Under the pieces are notes generated by a model. It had not been told where the DNA came from, ran no database searches, and saw nothing but the letters and a program-made list of their open reading frames with translations. A program made the position numbers and the translations under genes. Of a DNA stretch of 25,252 bases, positions 1 through 8,305 are shown in pieces. Source of the stretch: a virus; IMG/VR virus record IMGVR_UViG_3300018906_000009, positions 1 to 25,252 of that record, one strand, 5' to 3'. The stretch's first letter is position 1, and the number at the start of each line of letters is the position of its first letter.

Positions 1-389
1 GCTGGTTGGTATGGGACAAGCGTGAAGATATGACAAGCAACAACTTTGCGGATGGTGAGATGGCGTGGACAAGCCAATCTACACCAGTGCGAATCTTTCG
101 CCATCTTTGGAATGGCATGATTAAAGCCTCCGAACAAGGGCAGAGGCGAGTCCATCCCACTCAAAAACCGATCGCTCTTTGTGAGTGGACATTTGAAAAA
201 TACGGCAAGCCCAACGACCTAATCTTTGATCCATTCCTCGGTAGCGCTCCATCAATCATTGCTGCTCAAAAGATGGAAGGCGATCGCACCGTCTACGGTT
301 TTGAACTGAGCGAGGCATATTGCGAAGTGGTGTTGAGGCGCGTCGAGTCCTTCACAGGACAGACAGCAGAGCTAGTGGGCACACTCTAA
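1..389 (+). CDS. DNA methyltransferase, C-terminal part (N6_N4_Mtase type), cut by the window edge
   Basis: This is the C-terminal ~128 codons of a site-specific DNA amino-methyltransferase. The reading frame is open to the left edge (first full codon at 3), so the true start lies outside; the TTG at 6 is probably internal. Visible motifs are HPTQKP at 151-168, FDPFLGSAPS (the SAM-binding FxGxG loop, here reading F-L-G-S-A) at 226-255, and a closing GFELSEAYCEVVLRR helix. The order HPTQKP then DPFxGS places the SAM motif near the C terminus, as in beta/gamma-type phage adenine or N4-cytosine methyltransferases. Expected role: modification of phage DNA against host restriction, or mimicry of a host methylation pattern. 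The recognition sequence cannot be read. It ends 30 bases before the terminase genes and probably belongs to the same transcript. Confidence 0.9.
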   Translation, partial: WLVWDKREDMTSNNFADGEMAWTSQSTPVRIFRHLWNGMIKASEQGQRRVHPTQKPIALCEWTFEKYGKPNDLIFDPFLGSAPSIIAAQKMEGDRTVYGFELSEAYCEVVLRRVESFTGQTAELVGTL

Positions 390-419
390 ACAACTGGAAC
401 TTATAAGAACTGGAACAAT

Positions 420-926
420 ATGGCAGGCGGAAAAGCAGCAGCGAAAAAACTAGAACTAGCAGAGCGTCGGCAGACGGCACTCTCTTTGCGTAAATCCGGC
501 GCGTCATTCCGTGCGATCGCCGCTCACATCTCAACTATTCCTGGCAACGAAGGTTATTCTGAGGGGCGTGCCCATGCCGATGTCTCTGCCTGCCTCAAAG
601 AGATCAATGAAAAGACCAGCCTTGACACGGAAGAGTATCGATCGCTGGAACTAGAGCGACTGGACACGGCACAACTAGCGATCGCCAAAAAGGTGCAGGC
701 AGGTGATTTGGGTTCCATCGATCGCTGGCTACGCATCTCTGAGCGTCGTGCCGCTCTGTTGGGTCTAGATTCTCCTGTCCGACTTAAAATTGAGCAAGGC
801 GTTGAAGCTGAATTATCTGCGTTTCTGAACTCCCTTGAAAGCTGCCTCCCCACAGAAATCTATCAACAAGTCCTCACAGCCGTCGCTACTGTCGAGACTC
901 GCGCAGCAACGGCTAGCAGAAATTGA
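420..926 (+). CDS. probable terminase small subunit
   Basis: A 168-residue protein directly upstream of the large terminase, the usual place of the DNA-recognising small subunit. It has a basic N terminus (MAGGKAAAKKLELAERR), then a predicted helix-turn-helix around residues 17-40 (RQTALSLRKSGASFRAIAAHI). A charged helical middle follows (residues ~70-120, including LELERLDTAQLAIAKKVQAGDLG and RISERRAALLGLD). The C terminus is rich in L and E (ELSAFLNSLESCLP). The pattern HTH, helical oligomerisation region, short C-terminal tail fits TerS proteins that bind pac/cos and load the large subunit. The start ATG at 420 follows a weak GGAAC. The 3' end overlaps the long open frame of the large subunit by 92 bases, which is unusually much. 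Assignment rests on position and HTH, not on a diagnostic motif. Confidence 0.65.
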   Translation: MAGGKAAAKKLELAERRQTALSLRKSGASFRAIAAHISTIPGNEGYSEGRAHADVSACLKEINEKTSLDTEEYRSLELERLDTAQLAIAKKVQAGDLGSIDRWLRISERRAALLGLDSPVRLKIEQGVEAELSAFLNSLESCLPTEIYQQVLTAVATVETRAATASRN

Positions 927-2454
927 AGCAGAGAAAGAGCGCTCTGTCCTTGGCAAGGTCTTACAAGAGAAAGCTGACCAACTGATCGCCATTGGTGCTT
1001 TCGTGTCTCTGTGGGCAATTTTTGCCCCAATGGTCAACATCCAGACATCAGGCACAGTACAACCGTTTGACCCGTATGGCTTCCAGGTTGACCTGATTCA
1101 GACGATCGAAGAGAACCAAAACACCGTCATCTGCAAATCACGGCAGATGGGCATCTCAGAAACCATCTGCTGCTGGCTATTGATGCGATCGCTCACTGAA
1201 CCGGGCTTTAGCGCGGTCGTGTTCAGCAAAACTCAGGCGGATTCTTCGGAGCTAGGTAGACGTATCCGTGAGATGGCAATTTCACTTGGTTCGCTCTGTC
1301 CACAGTTGTCTTCTGAAAGCGCTACCAAACTAGCCTTCAAGCGTCTCGGTCGCATCCATTTCCTACCTGTTACGGCTCGCGCTGCCCGTGGTATTCCATC
1401 TGTTTCTGTCGTGCTGTTTGATGAGGCAGGCTTTATCGACGGCATTGACGGAGTGTATCAGGCTGCCATGCCAACCCTTTCCATGCTAGGCGATCGCGGT
1501 AAGGTCATCTTCAACTCTACGCCCAACGGAAAAACAGGCTTGTTTTATCGCTTGCTTTCAGGTGGTGTTGATGAACCTGCCAGAGTCCGAGATGCACTGG
1601 ATCAAATCCGGTTGCCGGTTCCCTCTAACAACATCGTGCCGTTCAGTCGTAGCAATCGACCCAATACGCGATCGTGGGTGCATCGCAAATGGGCGAAGGT
1701 GTTTCTGCATTGGCGGGCACATCCGGTCTATGGTTCTGATCCTGAATGGGCTGAGAAGACCAGGATTGAACGGCAGCTTACTGAAACGCAATGGAATCAA
1801 GAATATGAACTTGACTTTGCAGAAGGGCAACGATCGGTCTTTAAGCTCGACCTGTTTGAAGTCGCTGAGTCCGATACTTTTGCTGAACCAAAATGGCAGC
1901 ATCAATACTTAGTCGGCATCGATCCATCATTCGGGGGCGATGACTTCTATACCGTGCGTGTGTGGGATGTGACCTGTTTCCCGTACACATTGGCAGCAGA
2001 GTTCAAAGAGAACCGTAAGAGCAAAGACTATTACATCGCCAGGACGATCGACTGCATTGAACCGTATGAGCCATCCCTGATCGCAGTAGAGACTAACTCA
2101 GGTGGAGCACTGTATCAGCAAGAGTTGATTAAAGAGCGCCCTGAGTGGTTGGTGGAAGGCGTGAACATGAACAACGCTAGCAAGATTCTACACACCGATC
2201 GCCTGGTTCTGCTGCTAGAACGCAACCAACTTCAAGCCCCGGCTGAAGCGCTAGAGGAGTATAAACACTTTGTTGAATCGATCGACGGTAGCACACGCAG
2301 ACGAGAAGCGGAATCAGGACACCACGACGATTCAGTGATGGCGGATGCCGTTGCTTTTGCCAAATTGGATGCCATGCCACCGCTGCCAGATTACACAGCA
2401 TCAAGCGCTGACGATCGCCCAGTCTATGACGTTTTAAGCGAAATCGGCATCTAA
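835..2454 (+). CDS. terminase large subunit (ATPase-nuclease)
   Basis: The DNA-packaging motor, which pumps phage DNA through the portal and cuts it. The N-terminal ATPase has a Walker A-like loop CKSRQMGIS (residues 100-108), Walker B VVLFDEAGF with D196-E197, and a coupling-motif candidate FNSTPNGKTG (~225). The C-terminal RNase H-like nuclease shows VGIDPSFGG (D363), AVETNSGG (E419) and HHDDSVMAD (D498/D499), the expected acidic cluster. The length of 539 is normal for Terminase_6-type phage enzymes. The start is uncertain: the frame opens with TTG at 835 without a clear ribosome site and overlaps the small subunit by 92 bases. The only later canonical-type starts are GTG near 1003 and ATG near 1030, the latter being very close to the ATPase fold. 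The frame and motifs are intact. Confidence 0.95.
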   Translation: MKAASPQKSINKSSQPSLLSRLAQQRLAEIEAEKERSVLGKVLQEKADQLIAIGAFVSLWAIFAPMVNIQTSGTVQPFDPYGFQVDLIQTIEENQNTVICKSRQMGISETICCWLLMRSLTEPGFSAVVFSKTQADSSELGRRIREMAISLGSLCPQLSSESATKLAFKRLGRIHFLPVTARAARGIPSVSVVLFDEAGFIDGIDGVYQAAMPTLSMLGDRGKVIFNSTPNGKTGLFYRLLSGGVDEPARVRDALDQIRLPVPSNNIVPFSRSNRPNTRSWVHRKWAKVFLHWRAHPVYGSDPEWAEKTRIERQLTETQWNQEYELDFAEGQRSVFKLDLFEVAESDTFAEPKWQHQYLVGIDPSFGGDDFYTVRVWDVTCFPYTLAAEFKENRKSKDYYIARTIDCIEPYEPSLIAVETNSGGALYQQELIKERPEWLVEGVNMNNASKILHTDRLVLLLERNQLQAPAEALEEYKHFVESIDGSTRRREAESGHHDDSVMADAVAFAKLDAMPPLPDYTASSADDRPVYDVLSEIGI

Positions 2455-2489
2455 GGCTACAATCAACTCATTGACAAGCGAACCGCTTC

Positions 2490-5400
2490 ATGTCTTTAGA
2501 TTTACAGACAAAGATCAATATTGTCGAAAGCGATCCACTGCTGGCGTATTCGTTCAGAGCGGGTCCCGAACCGCATGATGAGTTTTTGGCACTGCGGATT
2601 GGTGACGACTACCAAAGCTATGCCCGAATGCGGCGTGATCCACACGTCCGCGCACAGCTATCGAAACGCTTACAAGCCCTGCTCAGTCGGCGTGTCATTG
2701 TCGAAGGCAAGAACAAGAAGGCAACTGCGATCGCTCAGGACATTCTCAACAAGTACCTGAGCTATGAAGCCATCTGTTCCATGCTCAAGTCCACAGGTGA
2801 CCTAATCGGCTTCGCCGTGCTGCGAATGGACTGGGAGCCGATCGGTGGTTACATTCTGCCTAGGTTTGAGTTTGTCCCACAGAACCGTTTCAGCTTTGCC
2901 TATGCCATGCCCGACGATCGCACCATTCCGATCGCGGATGGTAGTGACCTCGACCCACGTACCGAGATCTCATTGGTGCATGGCTATGAATTACGCCTGC
3001 TGACCAAGGCTCATCCACTACAGGGTGAACGCTGCCCCAAAGGGCGGTTTCTGACCTACACGTTTGAAGGCGACGGTTCACCGTGGGGGCTGGGCTTAGG
3101 CTACAGCATCTTCCCTTGGTGGACAGTCAAAAAGCAGGCGATGAAAGCTTGGTTATTGCACAGCGATCGCATTGGTTCCCCGCCTGTGCTGGGCACCAAG
3201 CCTGACAAGGCGAATGAGAAAAGTGAGGAGCAGAAAAAAGCAGATATTAAGTTTGAGCGCTTCTTGCGTGCCATTAGCCCTAACGGTTGGGCGAATATGC
3301 CACACGGCTACAGTGCTGAGATGCTAGAGGATTCCAGCAGTAGCCCCGATGTGCACCAACGACTGATTGAAGTAGCAGACGCACAGATCAGCAAAGCGGT
3401 GCTGGGTGAGGTTGCGTTTAGCGAAAAGGCGACAGGCAGCTATGGCGCTAACGAATCGCAGGTAGCCGATCGCGAATCCTCCATGATCGACGCTGACTGC
3501 AACCTGCTCGATGAGCAACTACAGCAGCAGCTATGGACAGAGATCCAACGGCTCAACTACCCTGACCAGGAAGGGGCGCTAGTAAGGCGAGAGACGATCG
3601 CGGATAAGCGGCAGATTGCGGCGGATGCTGAACACCAGGCAGCGCTGAAAGATCGCGTCGATCGTGACAAGACAATGCAGGAGATGGGCTATCGCGTCAA
3701 GCCGGATGCCGTCAAAAAAGTCTATGGCGATGAGTACGTAGACACGTCGATCGCTAAGGATTCTGAAGGCGAGGAACAGAAGCAGGCGCTAATCAGTATC
3801 TTGCAGGTGGGTGGCACTACAGCGCTAATGACGTTCCTCTCTGGGTTCAGCCAGTCAGGTCTGAGCAAAGAGAATGCGATCGCCGTTCTGACTGCGGTGT
3901 TCGGTGTGACAGCTGAAGTAGCAGAGTCGATGCTACCTGAACCGTCTGCACCAGAATCGGCGGCACCCGCTAGCGTTAATGATGCATTGACTACGGCACT
4001 CGCATCAACAACGATCGACCAGTCAGAGACGCATGACTACCGGGCGATCGTTGATTCGATCATCCCTTATCAAGGCTTGAGTATTGGCGTACAGCATCCA
4101 TCGGGAAGCGTGCGGTTTCCTCGTGCTGCCTACGCCAAGAAGTTGCGGTGTGGTTATGGGCATCTGCGAGGGTATTACCAGGACGGGCGATCGCTCAAAG
4201 GTTTCATTCATCCATCACTACTCAATGGTGAGACAGGTGGCAAGTTGTGGCTGCTGCTGCAAGACGATGGCGAAGCGGTACAGACCAAGTTTATGGCGGG
4301 ATGGGGCACGAAGGAGGAAGCAGAAGCGGCTTACGCTCAAGAGATGCCATCTGATTGGCTAACGGACATATGGGAAGCAACACCGGATGACTTAGCAGGC
4401 TTTAGGCGATCGGAGTTTGGCGAGACGGTGGCTGAGGTGCTGGAGTTTGCTGCTGCTAAAGCACCGCGCAAGTGCAAGCCGACCAGCGTTAGTTGCGGTA
4501 ACTCGTGCCAAAGGGCAGGTAGCAAATGTAAAAATAAACCCAGTCCTGAAGGTGAGAAAGGGTTAGACCTGGCTGCTAAATCTGTGAGTGAGGCTAAGGG
4601 CAAGAAACCGAAAGCGGAGTCAAAGCCGAAGGCAGAGAAAAAGCCTAAAGCAGAGAAGAAATCGACAAAGGAAAGTAAGCCAGAAACGGTTGACAACTCT
4701 ACAAACAATGGAGTCATCAAAGCAAAAGAGGGTGATCTTAACCCGGTCAAACTGACTGCTGATGAAATGGTTAGCTTGTCCGATCGCTTAGACAGTATTG
4801 ACACTAGCGCCAACGGTGACAGGGTTGGAGCGGCTTGGGCTAAAATACAAGGGTTTGATGGTAAACCAGAGCTTTCTTCCAAAGCAGATATGGATGCAGC
4901 TATAGCTAGGGGTGAAACGGCAACTTATAGAGGTGTAGCGCTTGAGAGTCACGCTAAACAGCTTCAGTCTGGTGAGTTGTTTGTTGGCGGCGGTTTATTT
5001 GGCGACTCCATCTATACGGCAGTTGATGTACCTCCAGGCTTGGGCTATAAGACAGCCAGTGGCTATGCAGGCGAAGGCTCAACAGTTGTCAGGATGTCGA
5101 TTAAGCCTGGGTTGAAAATCGTCAAGCACGAAGACTTGATCAAAGAAATGGAAGATGCATCAAATGATTTCAAGGAGAAAAAAGCACCGCAAATTGTTCA
5201 GAAAGAAACCGAGCGGCTAAACAAGGCTGTCAGTTTGAAAAAAGTTGACAGCAAAACAGATGCTATATCGATTGATGGTACTGATGCTGGCAGAGTTAAA
5301 AAAATAGGCAAGTTTTATCGCACAATTCCGCCCGGTTCTAACCGTGAAGAGGATGCCAAATTCAAAACACCTGAGGAGGCTCAAGAGTTTTTGAAGAAGC

Positions 5401-5609
5401 GGAAAATATCAGAACTAGCAGAATTGAAAGCGAATAAAGTGTACGACAACTTTTTTCTTAATGAAGGTACATACGCTTCTGCTCGTGGCTATGACGGCTA
5501 TAGTATCGCCAACACAAAAGACGGCAAGACACCTCTGGCTGACTACACAATGATTACTAACAGGACAGCTTTAAGAATGCAGTCCGAACTACTGAGTAAG
5601 CAGTCATGA
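2490..5609 (+). CDS. DUF935/Mu gp29-like portal protein fused to an InPase-like and an ADP-ribosyltransferase-like region
   Basis: A 1039-residue protein, about twice the usual portal length. Residues 1 to ~430 read as a DUF935 (Mu gp29) portal: MRRDPHVRAQLSKRLQALL, FVPQNRFSF, a KAWLLHSDRIGSPPVLG stretch and QISKAVLGE. The portal forms the ring through which DNA enters and leaves the head. After a Pro/Ala linker (~475-505), residues ~530-640 (GYGHLRGYYQDGRS at 555-568, then KFMAGWGTKEEAEAAY) resemble the pyrophosphatase-like InPase domains of phage polyvalent proteins. A cysteine knot-like motif follows (C662, C669, C673, C680), then a Lys/Ala/Pro linker with KPKAE repeats (~700-735). The C-terminal ~280 residues resemble phage-borne ADP-ribosyltransferases: TYRGV (R814), FGDSIYTAVD (837-846), VVRMSIKPGLKIV, and a late ARGYDGYSI (998-1006). 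The portal call is firm; the InPase-like and ART-like calls are by pattern only, and the catalytic glutamate was not identified. Confidence 0.88.
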   Translation: MSLDLQTKINIVESDPLLAYSFRAGPEPHDEFLALRIGDDYQSYARMRRDPHVRAQLSKRLQALLSRRVIVEGKNKKATAIAQDILNKYLSYEAICSMLKSTGDLIGFAVLRMDWEPIGGYILPRFEFVPQNRFSFAYAMPDDRTIPIADGSDLDPRTEISLVHGYELRLLTKAHPLQGERCPKGRFLTYTFEGDGSPWGLGLGYSIFPWWTVKKQAMKAWLLHSDRIGSPPVLGTKPDKANEKSEEQKKADIKFERFLRAISPNGWANMPHGYSAEMLEDSSSSPDVHQRLIEVADAQISKAVLGEVAFSEKATGSYGANESQVADRESSMIDADCNLLDEQLQQQLWTEIQRLNYPDQEGALVRRETIADKRQIAADAEHQAALKDRVDRDKTMQEMGYRVKPDAVKKVYGDEYVDTSIAKDSEGEEQKQALISILQVGGTTALMTFLSGFSQSGLSKENAIAVLTAVFGVTAEVAESMLPEPSAPESAAPASVNDALTTALASTTIDQSETHDYRAIVDSIIPYQGLSIGVQHPSGSVRFPRAAYAKKLRCGYGHLRGYYQDGRSLKGFIHPSLLNGETGGKLWLLLQDDGEAVQTKFMAGWGTKEEAEAAYAQEMPSDWLTDIWEATPDDLAGFRRSEFGETVAEVLEFAAAKAPRKCKPTSVSCGNSCQRAGSKCKNKPSPEGEKGLDLAAKSVSEAKGKKPKAESKPKAEKKPKAEKKSTKESKPETVDNSTNNGVIKAKEGDLNPVKLTADEMVSLSDRLDSIDTSANGDRVGAAWAKIQGFDGKPELSSKADMDAAIARGETATYRGVALESHAKQLQSGELFVGGGLFGDSIYTAVDVPPGLGYKTASGYAGEGSTVVRMSIKPGLKIVKHEDLIKEMEDASNDFKEKKAPQIVQKETERLNKAVSLKKVDSKTDAISIDGTDAGRVKKIGKFYRTIPPGSNREEDAKFKTPEEAQEFLKKRKISELAELKANKVYDNFFLNEGTYASARGYDGYSIANTKDGKTPLADYTMITNRTALRMQSELLSKQS

Positions 5610-5806
5610 GCAAAGCCATAGCTTTTACCACATTAAGCCAGAGAGTAGGCAGAGTTATGATTGCTCCTGTTTTTAGGCAGTTGAATTTTGATAATTTAGC
5701 CAACTACTTCAAAATTATTGGTGTGATTAATAACACAGATTTTTTTGAGAACCTACCCAAAGACATTCAGGAATTGATTGAACAAGCAGAGCGGGAGGTT
5801 GGCTAA
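5606..5806 (+). CDS. small protein translationally coupled to the portal-ART gene, unknown function
   Basis: A 66-residue protein whose ATG lies inside the ATGA that ends the portal fusion gene, so it is probably translated by re-initiation. No family was recognised. It has an N-terminal half with mixed polar/hydrophobic residues (VGRVMIAPVFRQLNFDNL) and an amphipathic, acidic C-terminal helix (LPKDIQELIEQAEREVG). There is no signal peptide or cysteine. The base composition is more AT-rich than that of its neighbours, matching the 3' end of the portal gene (from ~4550 on), which suggests the two arrived together. A small, stoichiometrically coupled gene straight after an ADP-ribosyltransferase-like domain could be a chaperone or immunity factor for it; this is inference from position only. 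Confidence 0.6.
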   Translation: MSKAIAFTTLSQRVGRVMIAPVFRQLNFDNLANYFKIIGVINNTDFFENLPKDIQELIEQAEREVG

Positions 5807-6226
5807 GTGGCGACACCCGATATCCTCACCCCCGAACAACTCGATCGCGCCATTCCCGCACTACTCAAGCTAGCGTTACAGTCAGGCGATCGCGCTTACA
5901 CTGACCCCATCGATCGCTTTGACCCAGCACCATCGGCAGACAACAACTGGCTGATGCAGGATGATGGCAGCTTTGCGGGCGTGTTTGTGGACGATCAACC
6001 GGATGGCACTGAGAAGCGAGTACGGTTCGTTTGTACTAAAGGCACTGACGGATGGGAGACTGAGACTGAGTTAGATGGTGGCAGTGAGTTTGCCGAAGCG
6101 ATCTCACTATCAGGCGACACTGACTTATTAGATGATGCCGAATGGGATGCGTTAGCAGCGGGGGTGAGTGACCCAAATGTGATCAGTGAGGCAATGGAGG
6201 CGATCGCACTGTTGGATAACCAATGA
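5807..6226 (+). CDS. acidic hypothetical phage protein
   Basis: A 139-residue protein starting with GTG immediately after the stop of the preceding gene, with GGGAGG about 10 bases upstream. No domain was recognised. It is strongly acidic, with many D/E (DRFDPAPSADN, DDGSFAGVFVDDQPDG, ELDGGSEFAEA, DTDLLDDAEWDAL) and few basic residues. The middle segment (DNNWLMQDDGSFAGVFVDD, then VRFVCTKGTDGWETETEL) has a beta-strand look. It sits between the portal and the minor head protein genes in the Mu-like head block, where small non-conserved genes are common. It could be a structural accessory or a nucleic acid-mimicking acidic protein; neither can be shown. HIP1 sites are frequent in the gene, so its base use is host-like. 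Confidence 0.65.
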   Translation: MATPDILTPEQLDRAIPALLKLALQSGDRAYTDPIDRFDPAPSADNNWLMQDDGSFAGVFVDDQPDGTEKRVRFVCTKGTDGWETETELDGGSEFAEAISLSGDTDLLDDAEWDALAAGVSDPNVISEAMEAIALLDNQ

Positions 6227-6450
6227 ACAAATCTGAATGGATCGAAACGGTTTGCTATCCGCCTAAACACGTTGGTTGGTATTTTGTGCGTAGAAACGAT
6301 GATGACGTTGTTCGGATCGCAACGATCGCGAAAGCGGATGGCTGCGTTTATTGGCAACCACCCAATACGTCTTTAAGGCTGCCACTGGACGAGTATCACT
6401 ACTGGTGTCCCGTTATTTTCCCATCAGGTGGCTATGACCGCACTGCTTGA
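6223..6450 (+). CDS. small hypothetical protein, DUF551-like pattern
   Basis: A 75-residue protein coupled to the previous gene by an ATGA overlap. The layout W-I-E near the N terminus, P-P-K, a GWYFVRR strand, a central acidic turn (NDDD), then EYHYWCPVIFP near the end resembles the small W/P-rich DUF551-type phage proteins that end in a 'HW-x-P-x-P' segment, but the match is loose. The role of such proteins is unknown. The 3' end overlaps the next gene by 17-23 bases, so the whole head block appears translationally coupled here. Confidence 0.55.
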   Translation: MNKSEWIETVCYPPKHVGWYFVRRNDDDVVRIATIAKADGCVYWQPPNTSLRLPLDEYHYWCPVIFPSGGYDRTA

Positions 6451-8305
6451 GTTTGCCATCAGTACCGAGTACAAATTTGAAGCAGCTACCGGGCGGTTTC
6501 GATACATTAGTGGAGCCGCTAAAGGCAAGTTTGCACCTAGAGAAGCAGTCCTTAACCTCACTAGGGCGACCGTTGAGGCTCAGTCACGCGAGCTGGTAGC
6601 ACTGGGCGATCGCCTTTCCAGTGGTAAAGTCACTTTGAAGGAGTTTCAGGTAGAAGCGGCGACGTTGCTGCGGCAGATCCACATCGGGCAAACCACGATC
6701 GCGAAAAATGGATTAGACAAGGTAACGGCTAAGGATTGGCTTGCCACAGCAAGAACTCTGAAGACTCTCTATTACCGGGGCAAGGATAGTGAGACAGGCA
6801 AACCCTATGGACTCAAGCATTTAAGCGCTGAGATAGCTGCAGGCACCGTCTCACCCGCTCAACTGGCAGCAAGGCTAAAGATGTATGCCAACAGCGGTGG
6901 CATCTCTTACTGGGCATCCTGGAGACAAGCAGAGAAGGATGAAGGTAGAGCATATGGCATCCGTAAACTTGGTGCTACTGACGATCACTGCCCTGACTGT
7001 ATGGCGTATGCAGCGATGTTACCGAGGGCGATCGAGAAAGTGACTCTACCCAAAACAAAGTGCCAGTGCCGTGCAAACTGCCTATGTACAATCGTGGGTC
7101 TGACCGCGACTCAAGCTAATGCCATGACAGGGCGCACTGACTACAGCGAGTTCGCCATCAAGCGTGATGCTAAAGGACGCTTTGCAAAAACAAATGGCGT
7201 CAAGTCGTCTGCTCTGAGCCAGCGCGAACAGCAGATCGAGCTATTGGCTGATGGTGGTTATAAAAGCCGACTGAGGGTATTTGATGAGAGCGATCGCAAA
7301 TACCAAAAACTGAGCGGTGAAGGAAAGACCTACAATCAGCTTAAAGACAAACGTGGCAAGGAATATGCTGATCAAGCGCTCGAAAAGCATCTCAAAAAGC
7401 TGGCAAGAGAAGAAGCAGTTTTTACGGTTGGCAAAGGTGAGGCGACTTTAGAGCACGATCGCATCAAGCGTAAAGGCTCTGCCACCGAAAAGGCAGAACT
7501 AGAAGCTTTTCAGTACTTCCATACTGAGAGCGAATATACGGCATTGTCTGTATGGAAAGCCGAAAATCCTGAAGCATCTAAAACGCTGGTCAGTCGCCAT
7601 CAAAAGGAAAAAGAGCTAAACGCCACTTTTGACCACGATGCGATCATGGCGCGTGGAAAAGCGGCAGCAGCAACCTACGAACAAGAGGCAAGCAAAACAT
7701 TAGACTTGCATCGCAAGGCAGCAGCAGCAGCCAAGTTAAAAGACTCACTTTTGGCGCGTGGGCAATCGCGAGAGGAGTCACTGAAGCAAGTCGCTCAAAT
7801 CCAAACGACAGGACTAACGGAAAGAGATAAAGTCACAGCTTTGTCAGCCGCTATAGAATTTTATCAACTAAGTGGCGGTGAGGGGAAAACAACGCTGGAA
7901 CGTTTTGAGCGTACAGACTCACGCGCTTATGCAAACCGTGCCGATCGCTCCATCAATGTGGGCAGCGATACTCGCAAGGATGTCATCTGGCACGAAATGG
8001 GACATCATCTGGAATTTGAAAACCCACGCATCGCTAAAGCGGCTAGGGAATGGCGCGATCGACGAGCCACAGGAGAAGAAAAGACACTAAATGAAATCAC
8101 AGGCAAAAAGCACTTCAACCCTACAGAACGAGCGTTACCTGGGGACTACATCACACCATACGTCGGTAAAACGTATTATGGTGGAGCGACCGAAGTTGTT
8201 TCTATGGGGATGCAATTCTTTGCCCACCCGCAAACGATGGTCTACTTCCACAACAAAGCGCCTGATCACTTTTATTTTATCTTAGGACTATTAAACCGTG
8301 ATTAA
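6428..8305 (+). CDS. Mu gpF/gp30-like minor head protein with C-terminal HExxH metallopeptidase-like domain
   Basis: A 625-residue protein in the position of the Mu F minor head gene. Residues 1 to ~230 carry the phage head morphogenesis features: a helical region, SYWASWRQAEKDEGRAYG, then paired cysteines C188-x2-C191 and C212-x-C214-x3-C218-x-C220, typical of Mu gpF-like zinc-binding cores. A long, charged, helical linker (~245-480) follows. Residues ~490-620 contain WHEMGHHLEF, a zinc HExxH motif (H522, E523, H526), and 66 residues later ATEVVSMG with E589 as a candidate third zinc ligand, the arrangement of gluzincin-type peptidases. GTG at 6428 is the longest start, but ATG at 6434 sits closer to a usual distance from AGG at 6426-6428. 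gpF-like proteins join head and portal; the peptidase-like end could process capsid proteins or act after DNA entry. Confidence 0.82.
   Translation: MAMTALLEFAISTEYKFEAATGRFRYISGAAKGKFAPREAVLNLTRATVEAQSRELVALGDRLSSGKVTLKEFQVEAATLLRQIHIGQTTIAKNGLDKVTAKDWLATARTLKTLYYRGKDSETGKPYGLKHLSAEIAAGTVSPAQLAARLKMYANSGGISYWASWRQAEKDEGRAYGIRKLGATDDHCPDCMAYAAMLPRAIEKVTLPKTKCQCRANCLCTIVGLTATQANAMTGRTDYSEFAIKRDAKGRFAKTNGVKSSALSQREQQIELLADGGYKSRLRVFDESDRKYQKLSGEGKTYNQLKDKRGKEYADQALEKHLKKLAREEAVFTVGKGEATLEHDRIKRKGSATEKAELEAFQYFHTESEYTALSVWKAENPEASKTLVSRHQKEKELNATFDHDAIMARGKAAAATYEQEASKTLDLHRKAAAAAKLKDSLLARGQSREESLKQVAQIQTTGLTERDKVTALSAAIEFYQLSGGEGKTTLERFERTDSRAYANRADRSINVGSDTRKDVIWHEMGHHLEFENPRIAKAAREWRDRRATGEEKTLNEITGKKHFNPTERALPGDYITPYVGKTYYGGATEVVSMGMQFFAHPQTMVYFHNKAPDHFYFILGLLNRD

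Noticed and set aside
4337-4882. 181-residue minus-strand frame antisense to the portal gene
   Set aside because: It mirrors the Lys/Ala-rich linker region (giving Phe/Ser/Leu-rich sequence) and has no ribosome site or neighbours; the + strand gene has clear homology on both sides.
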